NCBI GenBank assembly: GCA_023091665.1
Contig: JALJCQ010000013.1
Location: 1,922,001-1,986,000 of the forward strand
Direction of reading: 5' to 3'
Length of the DNA stretch: 64,000 nucleotides
Source: Pythium myriotylum
Lineage: Eukaryota > Oomycota > Peronosporomycetes > Pythiales > Pythiaceae
Shown here piece by piece: positions 1 through 9,148 of this stretch. A program made the position numbers and the translations under genes. A model generated the notes under the pieces. That model did no database searches and was not told the DNA's origin. It worked only from the letters and a program-made list of their open reading frames with translations. Every line of letters starts with the position of its first letter. Position 1 is the first letter of the stretch.

Positions 1-2
1 TT

Positions 3-2183
3 GTAAACGAGATGCTGCGTAAGGCCACGGAGAAGATTGAGGAGAAGTGGAAAGCCCGATTCGCAGAAAAGCTAGCAGAACATGAGTGGGCGCTTGCAGT
101 TGAGCGGGAGCGTGCGTCGGCATCCGTGATGTCTAACTCGCGTCTAGTCACTGAAACCAAGCATGAGAAGGAGGACGAGTTGAAAGCCTTGAGAGAAGAA
201 AACATCTCGGTGAAACTGGAGAACAAGCAGCTGAGCATTGAAATGGCAGCCCTCCACACCGACTTGGACTACTTGAAATCGCAACTTAGTCAGCAAGATG
301 AAATCCGTAACAGTTCGAGCTTCTGGGAGAAGACAACTGATCTCGCGAAGCAGAACCGTACGCTCACTGAGGAGCTTACGCTGACGCAGCAAAATGCGAA
401 GAAACTAGACGAGGCTATCAAAGATTTGCGCACTCAAAATCAAGCACTTCGCGCCGAAAACGAAGATTGCGTCAAGCGCACAAAGGAGTTTGAGTTGGAG
501 AAGCAGATGCTTCAAGATCAGCTCGCCCAAGTGACCACCAAGTTTGACGACGAAAAAACTCGCAGAGAACAGTTTCAGATCAATGTCGAGCAGCTCACAG
601 TCGAGAACACCGCACTTTACGCTCAGATGGTTGCCCTCCAAGCAACCCACGAGGCAAAGATGGAGGAATTGCGTGCAAGTTTCGAGAAGAGGAACGTCAT
701 TCTCGCCGGAGAGATGCGTGCGCTTGAGGCCCAAAACCGGCTCATGCGCAGAAAAGACCTCTCTGGAGCATCCGAAGTTCGCAGTCACGCTTCATCGTCC
801 TCCGGTCAACTCTCAGCGGAAGCAGAGCGGGAGTTTGATGCTCGTTTACAGCAAGTGACAGACGAGTTGCTTTCTGTACGACAGGAACTTGTAGCACGAA
901 CGGATCAGATCACGGAACTTGAGCGAAAAGTGGCAGATGGGGAGATTCTTCGCCGCAAGCTTCACAACACGATCCAGGAGCTCCGCGGAAATATTCGAGT
1001 CCACGTGCGACTGCGTCCATTCCTGCGCTCAGACGGCGAAGAAGCGCGCGCTGAGGTACCGCGATCGGCTATTCGATGCGATACATTTGGTGGCACAATC
1101 TCAACCAACGTGGAGAAGCCACACACGTTTGCTTTTGATAAAGTGTATGGTCAGTCGGAGTCTCAGGAGGCAGTGTTCAGTGATGTCGCCGACTTCATTC
1201 AATCTGCACTAGACGGATACAATGTTTGTATCTTCGCCTACGGTCAGACAGGCTCAGGTAAGACGCACACAATGCAAGGTAGTGGGAAGGCTCAGATGCG
1301 GGGTATTATCCCGCGTGCATTGCAGCTGATCATCAACTCCTGTCGCGAGCTATCGACACAGGGATGGCAGTACACGCTTGATGTGACCTTCTTCGAGATC
1401 TACAATGAAACTATTCGCGATCTGCTGTGCAGTGCGTACGGTGGCAGTGACGGCAAGTACAACATCCGTACCGACAAGCGTGGAAAGAATTACGTCGAAG
1501 GTCTCGTCACTGTCCCCATTGACTTCGACATCGCAGAAGATCAGCTAGAGGAAATCGTGAACTTGGCCGCTTGCAACCGCTCGGTCGACAAAACGGACAT
1601 GAATGCCCACTCATCACGCAGTCACAGCATTTTTGGGCTTACGATTCGCGGTGTGAACGAAGTTCAGAATACGGAAGTCGAAGGTACTCTTAGTCTTGTG
1701 GATCTGGCTGGCAGTGAACGTCTGAGTCGCTCGAACGCCACGGGTGATCGTCTGAAAGAGGCGCAGGCCATCAACAAGTCACTGAGCGCAATGGCCGATG
1801 TATTTCAGGCTCTCGCGAAGAAGTCAGCTCACGTACCGTACCGAAACAGCAAGCTCACTTACGTCCTGCAGCCGGCACTCTCCGGAGACGGCAAGACCCT
1901 CATGATGGTCAACCTCTCGCCAACTTTCCAATCAATTGACGAGTCGATCTGCAGCTTACGATTTGCGCAAAACGTGAGTCAGTGCGAACTCGGCGCCCCA
2001 ACGCGACAAATCAAGGCGCGCGAGCCCAGCAGTACGGCAGTGCCTGCAGGTATTAGGAGCTCACCTGCTCGTGTTCTGACAAGTAGTTCGAACGCGACAA
2101 ATTCTCCGACGACATCTGGCACCAGGACACGAAGTCTTACGGCGACTGCCTCGCCGCCTATCGCCAAGAAGCTCCAGTTTTAA
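3..2183 (+). CDS. Kinesin-14 family C-terminal motor (5' end outside window)
   Basis: Minus-end-directed microtubule motor of the kinesin-14/KIFC type, with a long amino-terminal coiled coil (about the first 320 residues, rich in Glu/Lys/Leu/Gln heptads) and the motor at the carboxyl end. The motor begins with a neck reading GNIRVHVRLRPF and has the P-loop GQTGSGKTHTM, the switch I region NAHSSRSHSIF and the switch II region LVDLAGSERL. The tail after the motor is short and Ser/Thr-rich. The frame is open to base 3 with no stop, so the Met at base 12 is probably internal and the true start lies to the left. Kinesin-14 motors act in spindle assembly and microtubule sliding; the cargo here is unknown. 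The family call is secure, the subfamily member is not. Confidence 0.9.
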   Translation, partial: VNEMLRKATEKIEEKWKARFAEKLAEHEWALAVERERASASVMSNSRLVTETKHEKEDELKALREENISVKLENKQLSIEMAALHTDLDYLKSQLSQQDEIRNSSSFWEKTTDLAKQNRTLTEELTLTQQNAKKLDEAIKDLRTQNQALRAENEDCVKRTKEFELEKQMLQDQLAQVTTKFDDEKTRREQFQINVEQLTVENTALYAQMVALQATHEAKMEELRASFEKRNVILAGEMRALEAQNRLMRRKDLSGASEVRSHASSSSGQLSAEAEREFDARLQQVTDELLSVRQELVARTDQITELERKVADGEILRRKLHNTIQELRGNIRVHVRLRPFLRSDGEEARAEVPRSAIRCDTFGGTISTNVEKPHTFAFDKVYGQSESQEAVFSDVADFIQSALDGYNVCIFAYGQTGSGKTHTMQGSGKAQMRGIIPRALQLIINSCRELSTQGWQYTLDVTFFEIYNETIRDLLCSAYGGSDGKYNIRTDKRGKNYVEGLVTVPIDFDIAEDQLEEIVNLAACNRSVDKTDMNAHSSRSHSIFGLTIRGVNEVQNTEVEGTLSLVDLAGSERLSRSNATGDRLKEAQAINKSLSAMADVFQALAKKSAHVPYRNSKLTYVLQPALSGDGKTLMMVNLSPTFQSIDESICSLRFAQNVSQCELGAPTRQIKAREPSSTAVPAGIRSSPARVLTSSSNATNSPTTSGTRTRSLTATASPPIAKKLQF

Positions 2184-2316
2184 GATACAAGTAGTAGTTA
2201 TGAAGCAATAGGGTGTAGGAAGAGCAGCCCAAGCTGTAGTGAGTTGAATGGAGGTATGTATAAAGTTCTTGAGAGGCTAACCCACGAGGGGGGGGAAGGT
2301 CTTGGGGTATTCCCGG

Positions 2317-2604
2317 TCAGTCGTCGTGGGCGATCTGTCCACGCATAAACGCCACGAGCCGCACGACATAGATGAGTGTGCAGAGCGAGCAGATGAAGAG
2401 CGTGACGACGAAAGCGCCCGAGCCAAGCGAGCCCGAGGGGATGCCGCCCTTTTCGTTGTAGTTATCGCTCGAGTAGCCGTAGTCGAGCGCGAGTGGGAAG
2501 CCCACGGCCCAGAACATAGCGTGGGTGGCCAGCAGGTTGAAGGTCCATCCGTAGTTGTTGGAGACGAAGCCCCAGAGCGTGGGCGTCTTGAGGTTGGCGG
2601 CCAT
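2317..2604 (-). CDS. Small two-helix membrane protein, unknown function
   Basis: A 95-residue single-exon protein starting at an ATG with a good context (a C-rich leader precedes it). Two hydrophobic segments are visible, roughly residues 20-42 (from [19 protein letters not shown]) and 60-85 ([20 protein letters not shown]), joined by a Gly/Ser/Asn-rich loop; the carboxyl end is charged. It is probably an integral membrane protein. I do not recognise a family. It lies between the kinesin 3' end and the proteasome gene; a paired ACCGGT element lies about 140 bp upstream of its start. Amino-acid composition and sensible topology support a real gene rather than a chance frame. Confidence 0.7.
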   Translation of the reverse strand: MAANLKTPTLWGFVSNNYGWTFNLLATHAMFWAVGFPLALDYGYSSDNYNEKGGIPSGSLGSGAFVVTLFICSLCTLIYVVRLVAFMRGQIAHDD

Positions 2605-2739
2605 TGGAGAGATTCGCGCGTGTCTTGGCGTGTTGGGCTTTGACTCGTCGGCAGAACTGGAGAGTGCAGAGGAGTTTCACAGAGGCAAGGCCAGTGTACT
2701 GGATTTAGGGAGACTAGTGAGACGGTGCGAGGGTTCAAC

Positions 2740-2756
2740 ACCGGTCAAAAACCGGT
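2740..2756. promoter_or_regulatory. Paired ACCGGT palindromes, 11 bp apart
   Basis: Two copies of the self-complementary hexamer ACCGGT start 11 bp apart (2740 and 2751), about 136-152 bp upstream of the start of the small membrane protein on the minus strand. The same arrangement recurs upstream of other genes in this window (7264/7275 and 19404/19414). A role as a binding site for a dimeric factor is inference. Confidence 0.4.
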
Positions 2757-2867
2757 TCATGCTGAACTGCCAGCGCCAAGATCCGAAAATACGGTAAACA
2801 TGAACCACACCAAAAACTCTTCTTTGACTTCTTCCAGCCAAAGGGTTCGGCAGATTTGCATGCGAAA

Positions 2868-3797
2868 CTAGTCTCGCTCACTAATGGCCGTCAGATGGAC
2901 CTCGATCTCTTCTTCCGTCAGCTTGCGGAATCTCTCATCCTTGATCACGACGCCGACCTCAATCTCGTTCGGACGGAAGTCAGCTGAGAGAACGGACTGC
3001 AGACACGTGATAGCGGTGTGCAGTGTTGTCTCGTAGTCCATGGACGGGTTGGCCTTGATCTTCTTCTCGAGGTAGTTCTGAGCTTCCTGCTCCTTCGTAC
3101 CAGCCGAGGTGGCTTTGTAGCCCCAGAAGTGGCCTGCAGGATCGATCTTGAAGAGCTGTGGTCCTTTTTCCTCATCGACGCCAATGAGGAAGGTGATCAC
3201 ACCGAACGCGCGCATAGAAGCGTGCTGAGTGTACACCTGGGCGACGTCAGCGATGCGCTTCGCAAGAACGTGGGGCGGCACTTTGTAACCGAACTTGTGC
3301 TCGAATTCATGCGCCTCGTAACGAAGACGTTGGGCCTGGGCACGAGCATCCGCTGTTGATGTCAACGACAAGCACAACGATGGTCACAAGTGGATATCTT
3401 CACTGACAGTCAACTTGCGCTACTCACCTGGAAGGCCTGTGATGAGCGCGCCAATCTCAGGTGTAATCTGGAACACGCATGTGACCGAGTCGGGGTCGAT
3501 CAGCTTGTCCTGAACGGCGAGAAATGGCTGCTCAGACTGTGCCGACGTGAGTGACTCCTTTCGCACTACACACCTGAACTTTCTTTTGGGTCACGAACAC
3601 GACGCTGTTTTTGCCTCGCACACCGACTGAGGTTAACCCACACTCGTTCGCGGCGTTGAAGGCGTACTCTGGAGAGGGCACTTCAGTCCAAGAGGTCTCG
3701 GTCCTACGAAGTGTCGCTGCGTTTACGTACCGATCTGGTAGAGGCGGCCCTCAGGCGAGAAGATCGTGATATGGCGATCGTATCCGTCTCCCGCCAT
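2868..3797 (-). CDS. PSMA6: 20S proteasome subunit alpha-1 (PSMA6-like)
   Basis: Structural alpha-ring subunit of the 20S proteasome; it gates substrate entry and docks regulatory particles. Four exons fit on the minus strand: 3797-3731, 3668-3574, 3509-3428 and 3352-2868, all GT-AG, giving 242 residues against about 246 in animals. The amino end reads [17 protein letters not shown], the diagnostic alpha-subunit N-terminal helix and gate, continuing into EYAF. Exon 4 holds the stretch [17 protein letters not shown], characteristic of alpha-1 rather than the other alpha subunits, and ends in AISERD. Introns are 62, 64 and 75 nt. In the second intron an earlier AG gives an in-frame longer version, but joining at GACAAG restores the family pattern KKVQDKL. 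Confidence 0.93.
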
Positions 3798-4157
3798 AAC
3801 TGTCCTGGTGCGAGTGTAGTGCTTTCGAGATCCTGGCTTCGAGCGTCGTCCGCGTGCTTCGGTCGCTTTCTCCGCTTTGCGATCCTTGCTCGTTCTTCCC
3901 CCTCACTCAAAGATCGCGCACAGTTGCAGTTTTCCAAAGTACGAAATATCGGTATGTACGGTTACTTTGAGTAACCGCACTTAACTTGTTCAAGTAGCCG
4001 CACTTAGGAACCAGATCCCACCGCAGCATCCGCTAAAACCGGATAACATTGCGTTCGTCGATGAAAAGACCTCTTCGCATTCACGGAGCCTCGGCCACGC
4101 AGCTTTCGCATTCAGCGATTTGCTTTGAAGACCGACTGAGTACTTCTGCTTTTAGCC
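3798..4157. other. Intergenic region between divergent genes
   Basis: About 360 bp separate the proteasome gene (minus) from the allantoinase gene (plus), so it should carry both promoters. I see no gene, RNA or repeat in it. Confidence 0.5.
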
Positions 4158-5090
4158 ATGACCCCACAACCGCCACGTGACCTCATTGGCTATGGCCGCG
4201 AAGGCTTCGACCCCAAGTGGCCAGGAGGGAAGAAACTTGCTCTCCAGTTTGTCATCAATTATGAGGAAGGCGGCGAGAACTGTATTCTCGACGGAGACCG
4301 CGGATCCGAGCATTTGCTCTCGGACATTGTCGGAGCTTCTTCCTACGTTGGTCAGCGGCATCTCAACATGGAGTCCCTGTACGAGTATGGCAGCCGTGCC
4401 GGTTTTTGGCGCCTTCATCGTGTGTTCACTGAGCGTAAGCTTCCACTCACGGTCTACGCTGTCGGACTTGCGCTCGAAAAGAACCCCGAGGCCGGAAAGG
4501 CAATGGTCGAGGCTGGGTGGGAGGTCGCTAGCCACGGTTATCGCTGGATCGACTACCAGAACGTGGACGAAGCGACAGAACGCGAGCACATACGTAAGAC
4601 CATTGAGGTACACGAGCGCGTGCTGGGCAAGCGACCGGTGGGTATCTACCAGGGAAAGCCGAACGTCAATACGCGCCGCCTTATAGTTGAAGAGGGGGGA
4701 TTTCTCTATGATGCTGATGCCTACAACGACGATCTACCTTACTGGAATCTCGACTTCGGCCGTCCACACCTTGTCGTACCATACACGCTCACCAATAATG
4801 ACATGAAGTTCGTGGCTTTCCAGGGCTTCAACAGCGGCGAACAATTCTTCACCTACCTCAAAGACGCTTTTGACGTTTTGCTCGCAGAAGGCAGAGCCGG
4901 TCAGCCCAAGATGATGTCTATCGGTCTGCACTGCCGAGTAGTGGGACACCCTGGACGCATAGCTGCTTTGACTCGATTCTTGGACTACATCCACACCTTC
5001 CGCGAAGAGATCTGGGTTTGTCGACGTGAAGATATCGCGCGTCACTGGTACAAGAATCACTACCCGAAGGTTGTGGGGTCAAAGTTGTAG
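4158..5090 (+). CDS. puuE: Allantoinase, cofactor-independent PuuE type
   Basis: Hydrolyses allantoin to allantoate in purine degradation. The protein (310 residues, no intron) belongs to the polysaccharide-deacetylase (NodB-like) fold and not to the metal-dependent amidohydrolase allantoinases. The whole length matches what is known of bacterial PuuE: RDLIGYG at residues 7-13, NYEEGGE, MESLYEYGSRAGFWR, SHGYRWIDYQ, the segment RRLIVEEGGFLYDADAY, DDLPYW, and SIGLHCR near the end. The carboxyl end REDIARHWY is also family-like. The start is the first ATG of the frame. The single exon and close match to a bacterial family suggest bacterial ancestry; this is inference. The uricase and allantoicase partners are not in the window. 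Confidence 0.9.
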   Translation: MTPQPPRDLIGYGREGFDPKWPGGKKLALQFVINYEEGGENCILDGDRGSEHLLSDIVGASSYVGQRHLNMESLYEYGSRAGFWRLHRVFTERKLPLTVYAVGLALEKNPEAGKAMVEAGWEVASHGYRWIDYQNVDEATEREHIRKTIEVHERVLGKRPVGIYQGKPNVNTRRLIVEEGGFLYDADAYNDDLPYWNLDFGRPHLVVPYTLTNNDMKFVAFQGFNSGEQFFTYLKDAFDVLLAEGRAGQPKMMSIGLHCRVVGHPGRIAALTRFLDYIHTFREEIWVCRREDIARHWYKNHYPKVVGSKL

Positions 5091-5190
5091 AAACCGCTTG
5101 CGCTATAAATCAACTTCGCTCTCGTCGTACGTTCATTGCAATTCATTCTATCCGATAACCCCTGAACACCTGAGTAATTCCAGCCGCGTC

Positions 5191-7243
5191 CTACCGCCTC
5201 GGGGACGGGGCTGGTGGGGGCATTGCACCAGCATTCACGTCACGATCAGCAGCTAACCACGAAATTTCAGCCTTGATGAGGGTTTCAAGTCGCCCCAACA
5301 GTGGTGCACCCTGGGTGGGATCCAGACCACGCGCAAAGAGGAGCTTCATCAAACCACTATGTTAGCAACCACACTATCCAACCTCAAAGCCCTCCACACT
5401 CACCTGTTCCACATCTTTTCTAAGAAAGAAGATTGCCCGTTCAAACCGCTCGCGCTCAACCCCTTTACGGTACAAGGGGTATTCGCCGTGAGGATCGTTG
5501 ATCTCATCCTTCATGTACGATTTGGACGAGTATGGCACGATCTTGTAGCGCAAGTTGACATGAAGGTACTTGCTCAGCATGAATGTAAGGTGCGAGATGT
5601 ATCCAAGAGCTGTGGAAATTTGCTCGTCGTCACCGCGCCCGTTAACAGTCAAATCTGAGTTCAAAATACGAATCCCACGTATGGCGTATTCGCCAGCTCC
5701 GATGTACTCGATCGGATACACCGTCACGAGCTCTTTCACAAGCATTGCTTGGCGCGAGCGAATCTTGTGGGCGGCTCGTAACACCTCGCAACGCCGCTCA
5801 AGAATACCTTGTTTCTCATCCTTGTATCGCACACTCATCTGCATCATGCTCAGTAGAGCCTTGGGTATATGGATGTCTGTCTCAAATGTTCGCCGTTCAT
5901 CTTGCATGATGGCTCTGACTCGGTCTAGTGCGTTTTTCTTGTCGGCAATCTGACGTCGCAACGTTTGTATCCTTTCCTGCAAGGCGGAGCGTGCGTGGTC
6001 TTTTTGAACTGCGCTCTCTGAGTGCGTGAGGCGCTGCTTGATCTGCTCTTGCAGTTGTTCATTGCCAAGGGTCACATCTTCGATGTGTTTTCGAAGTGTC
6101 CGTATCCGCTCCAAATTATCGATACCATCATGTAAACTGTACTCTTTAAGCTGAATCGCGGACCCCTTTCGCCGTGAGTGCTTCACAGGAATCACCCCCA
6201 TTTCCACTAGCAGCTCAATCACTTCGCGCTTCACGTACAGACGGCCATTGAACTCAAGTAAGCATGTGTTCAACGGCAAGTTGGAAATCTCCGTTAGTCC
6301 GATTGGAAGTGGATCAAGCTCGCGGATGTTGAAACCGACACTGAAGATATCCTCCTCGTATGCCGTCGTCGCTTTGTCATTGTGCTCATGGAGATGCAAA
6401 GAAGACAACTGGATCAATGACTGACCCACTGTAGTCATAGCAGTTGGCATTGCTTCCCTGTCCTGTAGGTCCTGCTTCTGCTCTTCCTCTTCGTCGTCTG
6501 AGAAGTCGAACGCACCGCGTTGCTTCTTGACCGTTGCGAAGTAAAAACCCGTGGTCGCGTTCGATGTCACCTCTTCGACGGCAGGACCGCCTTTCTCTTC
6601 TACATCCGCATCTTCATCTGTGTTGGTGTAGCCGTTTAAAGCGACGCCGTCTTCGTCCGCCATGATCACGCCAGCAAGTGCACTTGACTTTCTTCTCGCC
6701 ATTTTATAATTACGAACACGCACGACGACGATCTCAAAGCCCGTGCCACTCAGAAGCGGAGCGATGCTTACATGACGATGGTGACCATCCAGATCATGGG
6801 ACAGATGGGCAAGCGCCTCAGGCTCGAATGGCATCCACACAGGGTTCAGCGTGTTGCGCACGATCTCACTGACATAGACGACATGGCCATCGATCACTGG
6901 CCACCAGCAGTGCATCGTGAGCACTCAAACCCGAGATATCCGATAGATGATGAGCATACTCACCTAGCTTGAAGTAAAGATCGAGGAGCTCGCCGCTTGC
7001 GGTTCCTGGTAGCGCCACGTTGCGCATGGAGAAGGACGAGAGCTGCTGGAGAGTGACATTGCTGCGCTGCGACGCTGAGCCCGTGGAGAGCGGCGTGGAG
7101 GTTGCGGACGCGTATGAGGGCGTGGAGACCGCGGTGGACGCGCCGCTGGATGGCGACATGGACGCCATCGTTCGTCCCTCGCAGCAGTCCGCCCCGTCGG
7201 CGGGCAGGCGAGAAACAGGGAGGAGCCAGAGTCTCGACGCCAT
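5191..7243 (-). CDS. UVRAG/Vps38-like subunit of the PI3-kinase class III complex
   Basis: Likely partner of Beclin 1 and Vps34 in endosomal/autophagic PI3P production. Exons on the minus strand: 7243-6964, 6896-5404 and 5343-5191 (641 residues). Exon 1 plus the start of exon 2 form a C2-type domain (ELLDLYFKL joined to VIDGHVVYVSEIVRNTLNPV, a standard C2 strand pattern). Residues around 350-450 form a coiled coil. The C-terminal UVRAG signature is clear: LVKELVTVYPIEY, then IRGIRILNSDL, ALGYISHLTFMLSKYLHV, RYKIVPYSSKSYM and PLYRKGVERERFERAIFFL. The last intron is closed at an AG that gives KDVEQLLFARGL, matching the conserved EQLL. An acidic/Lys stretch separates C2 and coiled coil. The gene ends 100 bp from the allantoinase gene, convergently. 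Confidence 0.87.
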
Positions 7244-7263
7244 GACTGACTGCAGGCTTTTTT

Positions 7264-7280
7264 ACCGGTATATCACCGGT
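7264..7280. promoter_or_regulatory. Paired ACCGGT palindromes upstream of UVRAG-like gene
   Basis: ACCGGT occurs at 7264 and again at 7275, exactly 11 bp apart as in the 2740 copy, and only 21-37 bp upstream of the UVRAG-like start codon. So close to the ATG it could be a transcription-start-proximal element. Function is inferred from recurrence only. Confidence 0.4.
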
Positions 7281-7344
7281 ATCTGGGTTACGATGTGGGG
7301 TACGGTACAGTGTGGCTATCATACAGGGCATAACACAGTCAGAG

Positions 7345-7400
7345 TTGTTTTTTTTTTCGGTTTCTTCTGCTTCTTTTTTTCGTTTTTTTTTTTCGTTTTA
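7345..7400. repeat. T-rich low-complexity tract
   Basis: Runs of 8-11 T interrupted by CGG, CTTCTGC and CG. It may be a poly-dA:dT nucleosome-excluding stretch near the UVRAG-like promoter; nothing coding is seen. Confidence 0.7.
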
Positions 7401-7832
7401 TTGAAGCAGCTCTCCTCCTCCGGGGTTCCGGAAAACAGCTCCCCTCTGCTACCAATTTGATAGTCAAGCCCGCCCACTAAGCTGAGAGAGCCGCCCAGGA
7501 GTCCTGGGCCGCGATGGCTTGACTGTCGTATTGGTTTCGCTCTGACTGATATCCATTCGATTTCCGGAGAAGCACAATACAAGGCTCTCTCCTGAGTGGA
7601 CGATCTGTTTCGTTGGATTTTGTTCCTCAACCCCATTTTAAGCATGATATGTGTAGTCCCGCGCAGACCAACTTCCGGGAGGCAGGGAAGTAAAGCGTAG
7701 AAATACATTGGAGCTCGCGTTTGTGCCCGAAGAGCTCGTGGCGTCATTGTGGAATGCCAAGATACCACCACTTTGTGGTAAGCAAATCTTCAATGTGGTC
7801 GAAGGGATGAAAAGAAAAAGAAAGAAAAAGAA

Positions 7833-7985
7833 ATCGCGAGACGCCGTATCCAGCAAACCCGTCGGAAGCCTTGTAAGCGCAATCAATTTCACATGAAGTA
7901 CAGCACAATCGCGGGACGACGTATTCCGCAAACTCGTCGGAAGCCTCGTAATCGCAATTAAACTCATACTGTGTGAAGCACAGCA
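7833..7985. repeat. Diverged direct tandem duplication, about 75-bp unit
   Basis: Two adjacent units, 7833-7907 and 7908-7985, share ATCGCG-GACG-CGTAT, GCAAAC-CGTCGGAAGCC, TCGCAAT and a GAAG-ACAGCA end at matching spacing, with scattered substitutions and a few indels. No flanking signature of a transposon was seen. Confidence 0.65.
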
Positions 7986-8802
7986 AAAACGCGAAAGCTA
8001 CTACGGGTGCATCCTCCTTCCAGGCGACCATAACTTGCAGTGTCCCATGTCCTGTTGGACCCGGTGTTCGCAACCAGCTGTGGTCCAAACTGTTTGAAGG
8101 TGCCGCTGGCCAAAGGCCAGACACTTCCCAAACGCCAGAGGCCTTCGCAAACACAAACTCCAGCACCTCTTGAAAGTTCTGTGCAGACTTGGTTAGAAAG
8201 GACCGCACTCTGTGGTCGTTACCCGCATCGACTGAACCGAATTCCGATCCCCAATCAACTCGACCGTTGACGTGAGCTCAGGTGAGTTCCATTGACTCAA
8301 GTGGTCTGGACATGCATGGACTGGTTTGACTGCATCATGCAGTGCATGCCCTCTCACCTCCAGTTGTCTCGTCTGTGGTGGAGCGACCGAGTCCAAGCGG
8401 CCTTCAGGAGGCACGCTTGAACTCCGGCTGGAGGCCCTCCAGCGCGGAGAGACCAAAGAGGCTGCAGGGAATGGACGGTTGGGGCTGTGACGTGGATCAC
8501 TCGAAAGACGAGTCACATAATTGTGCTCGGGCTTGACTCGTCTCCCCTGAACCATGTCTCACGGCTACGACCACCTTTACTTTGGTCGAATTGTTGATGA
8601 AATGATTCAAGCGATGTCCACTTGAGTAATTTTGTGTTTCTCCGTCACAGTCCTGACTTCAAGGGGACAGCGATTACTGACACTTCAACAAACCAGACTA
8701 TCCACCGCCGGGTGTCGTGGACGCGGCATGCGAGATGACACGGCGTAGTGTCTGTCTCCCTTCTCCGTGGATCGCCCGCAATGGAGCCGCCGGCCTCGAC
8801 CG

Positions 8803-8828
8803 AGTGAGAGAAAGAGAGAGAGAGAGAT
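8803..8828. repeat. GA microsatellite
   Basis: An almost pure (GA)n run starting after CGAGT and ending at GATCTCG. Confidence 0.75.
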
Positions 8829-9148
8829 CTCGCGACAAGTGCTGTCTGCGTCGGCCTCGGAGAAGCGTCATGCTGATGAACGTCGCGGCCGCACTGTACT
8901 CATCAGAGCGCGCGGGAAACGGGGGTCAACAAAACAGATGAAACCACGCGCCGCAGTTCCGTCTGCTGCGTGACAGGCGTATCCACAACAGCAGGCGCGC
9001 CTGGTGATGGTGGAGGAATCTCAGAGGTCCTCGGTTCAGAAGCTATTGCAACCTCTCAGATCCTCGGCGGTGTCCGAGACGCTCGCCCACCACCCTCTCA
9101 TTCTTCAAATTCGCTTCGACCAAGCAAGCGACGAAGACCAAGTCGACG

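Larger units (their letters stand above)
7244..9148. other. 1.9-kb gene-poor region
   Basis: No convincing gene was found on either strand: open frames here are short, overlap one another and match nothing I know. It holds a T-rich tract (7345-7400), a diverged 75-bp tandem duplication (7833-7985), a GA microsatellite (8803-8828) and a loose inverted repeat AGTCAAGC...GCTTGACT near 7463-7526. It separates the divergent UVRAG-like and M28 protease genes, so promoters of both lie at its ends. Confidence 0.55.

Noticed and set aside
2732..2742. GGTTCAACACC resembling a tRNA B-box
   Set aside because: The flanking bases do not form a T-arm stem, and no acceptor stem or A-box is found upstream.
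7463..7526. Inverted repeat AGTCAAGC...GCTTGACT as a possible mobile-element end
   Set aside because: The arms are only 8 bp, there is no target duplication and no transposase nearby.
8193..8555. 120-codon minus-strand open frame in the gene-poor region
   Set aside because: No family resemblance, basic/Ser-rich composition typical of chance frames, and competing frames on the other strand.
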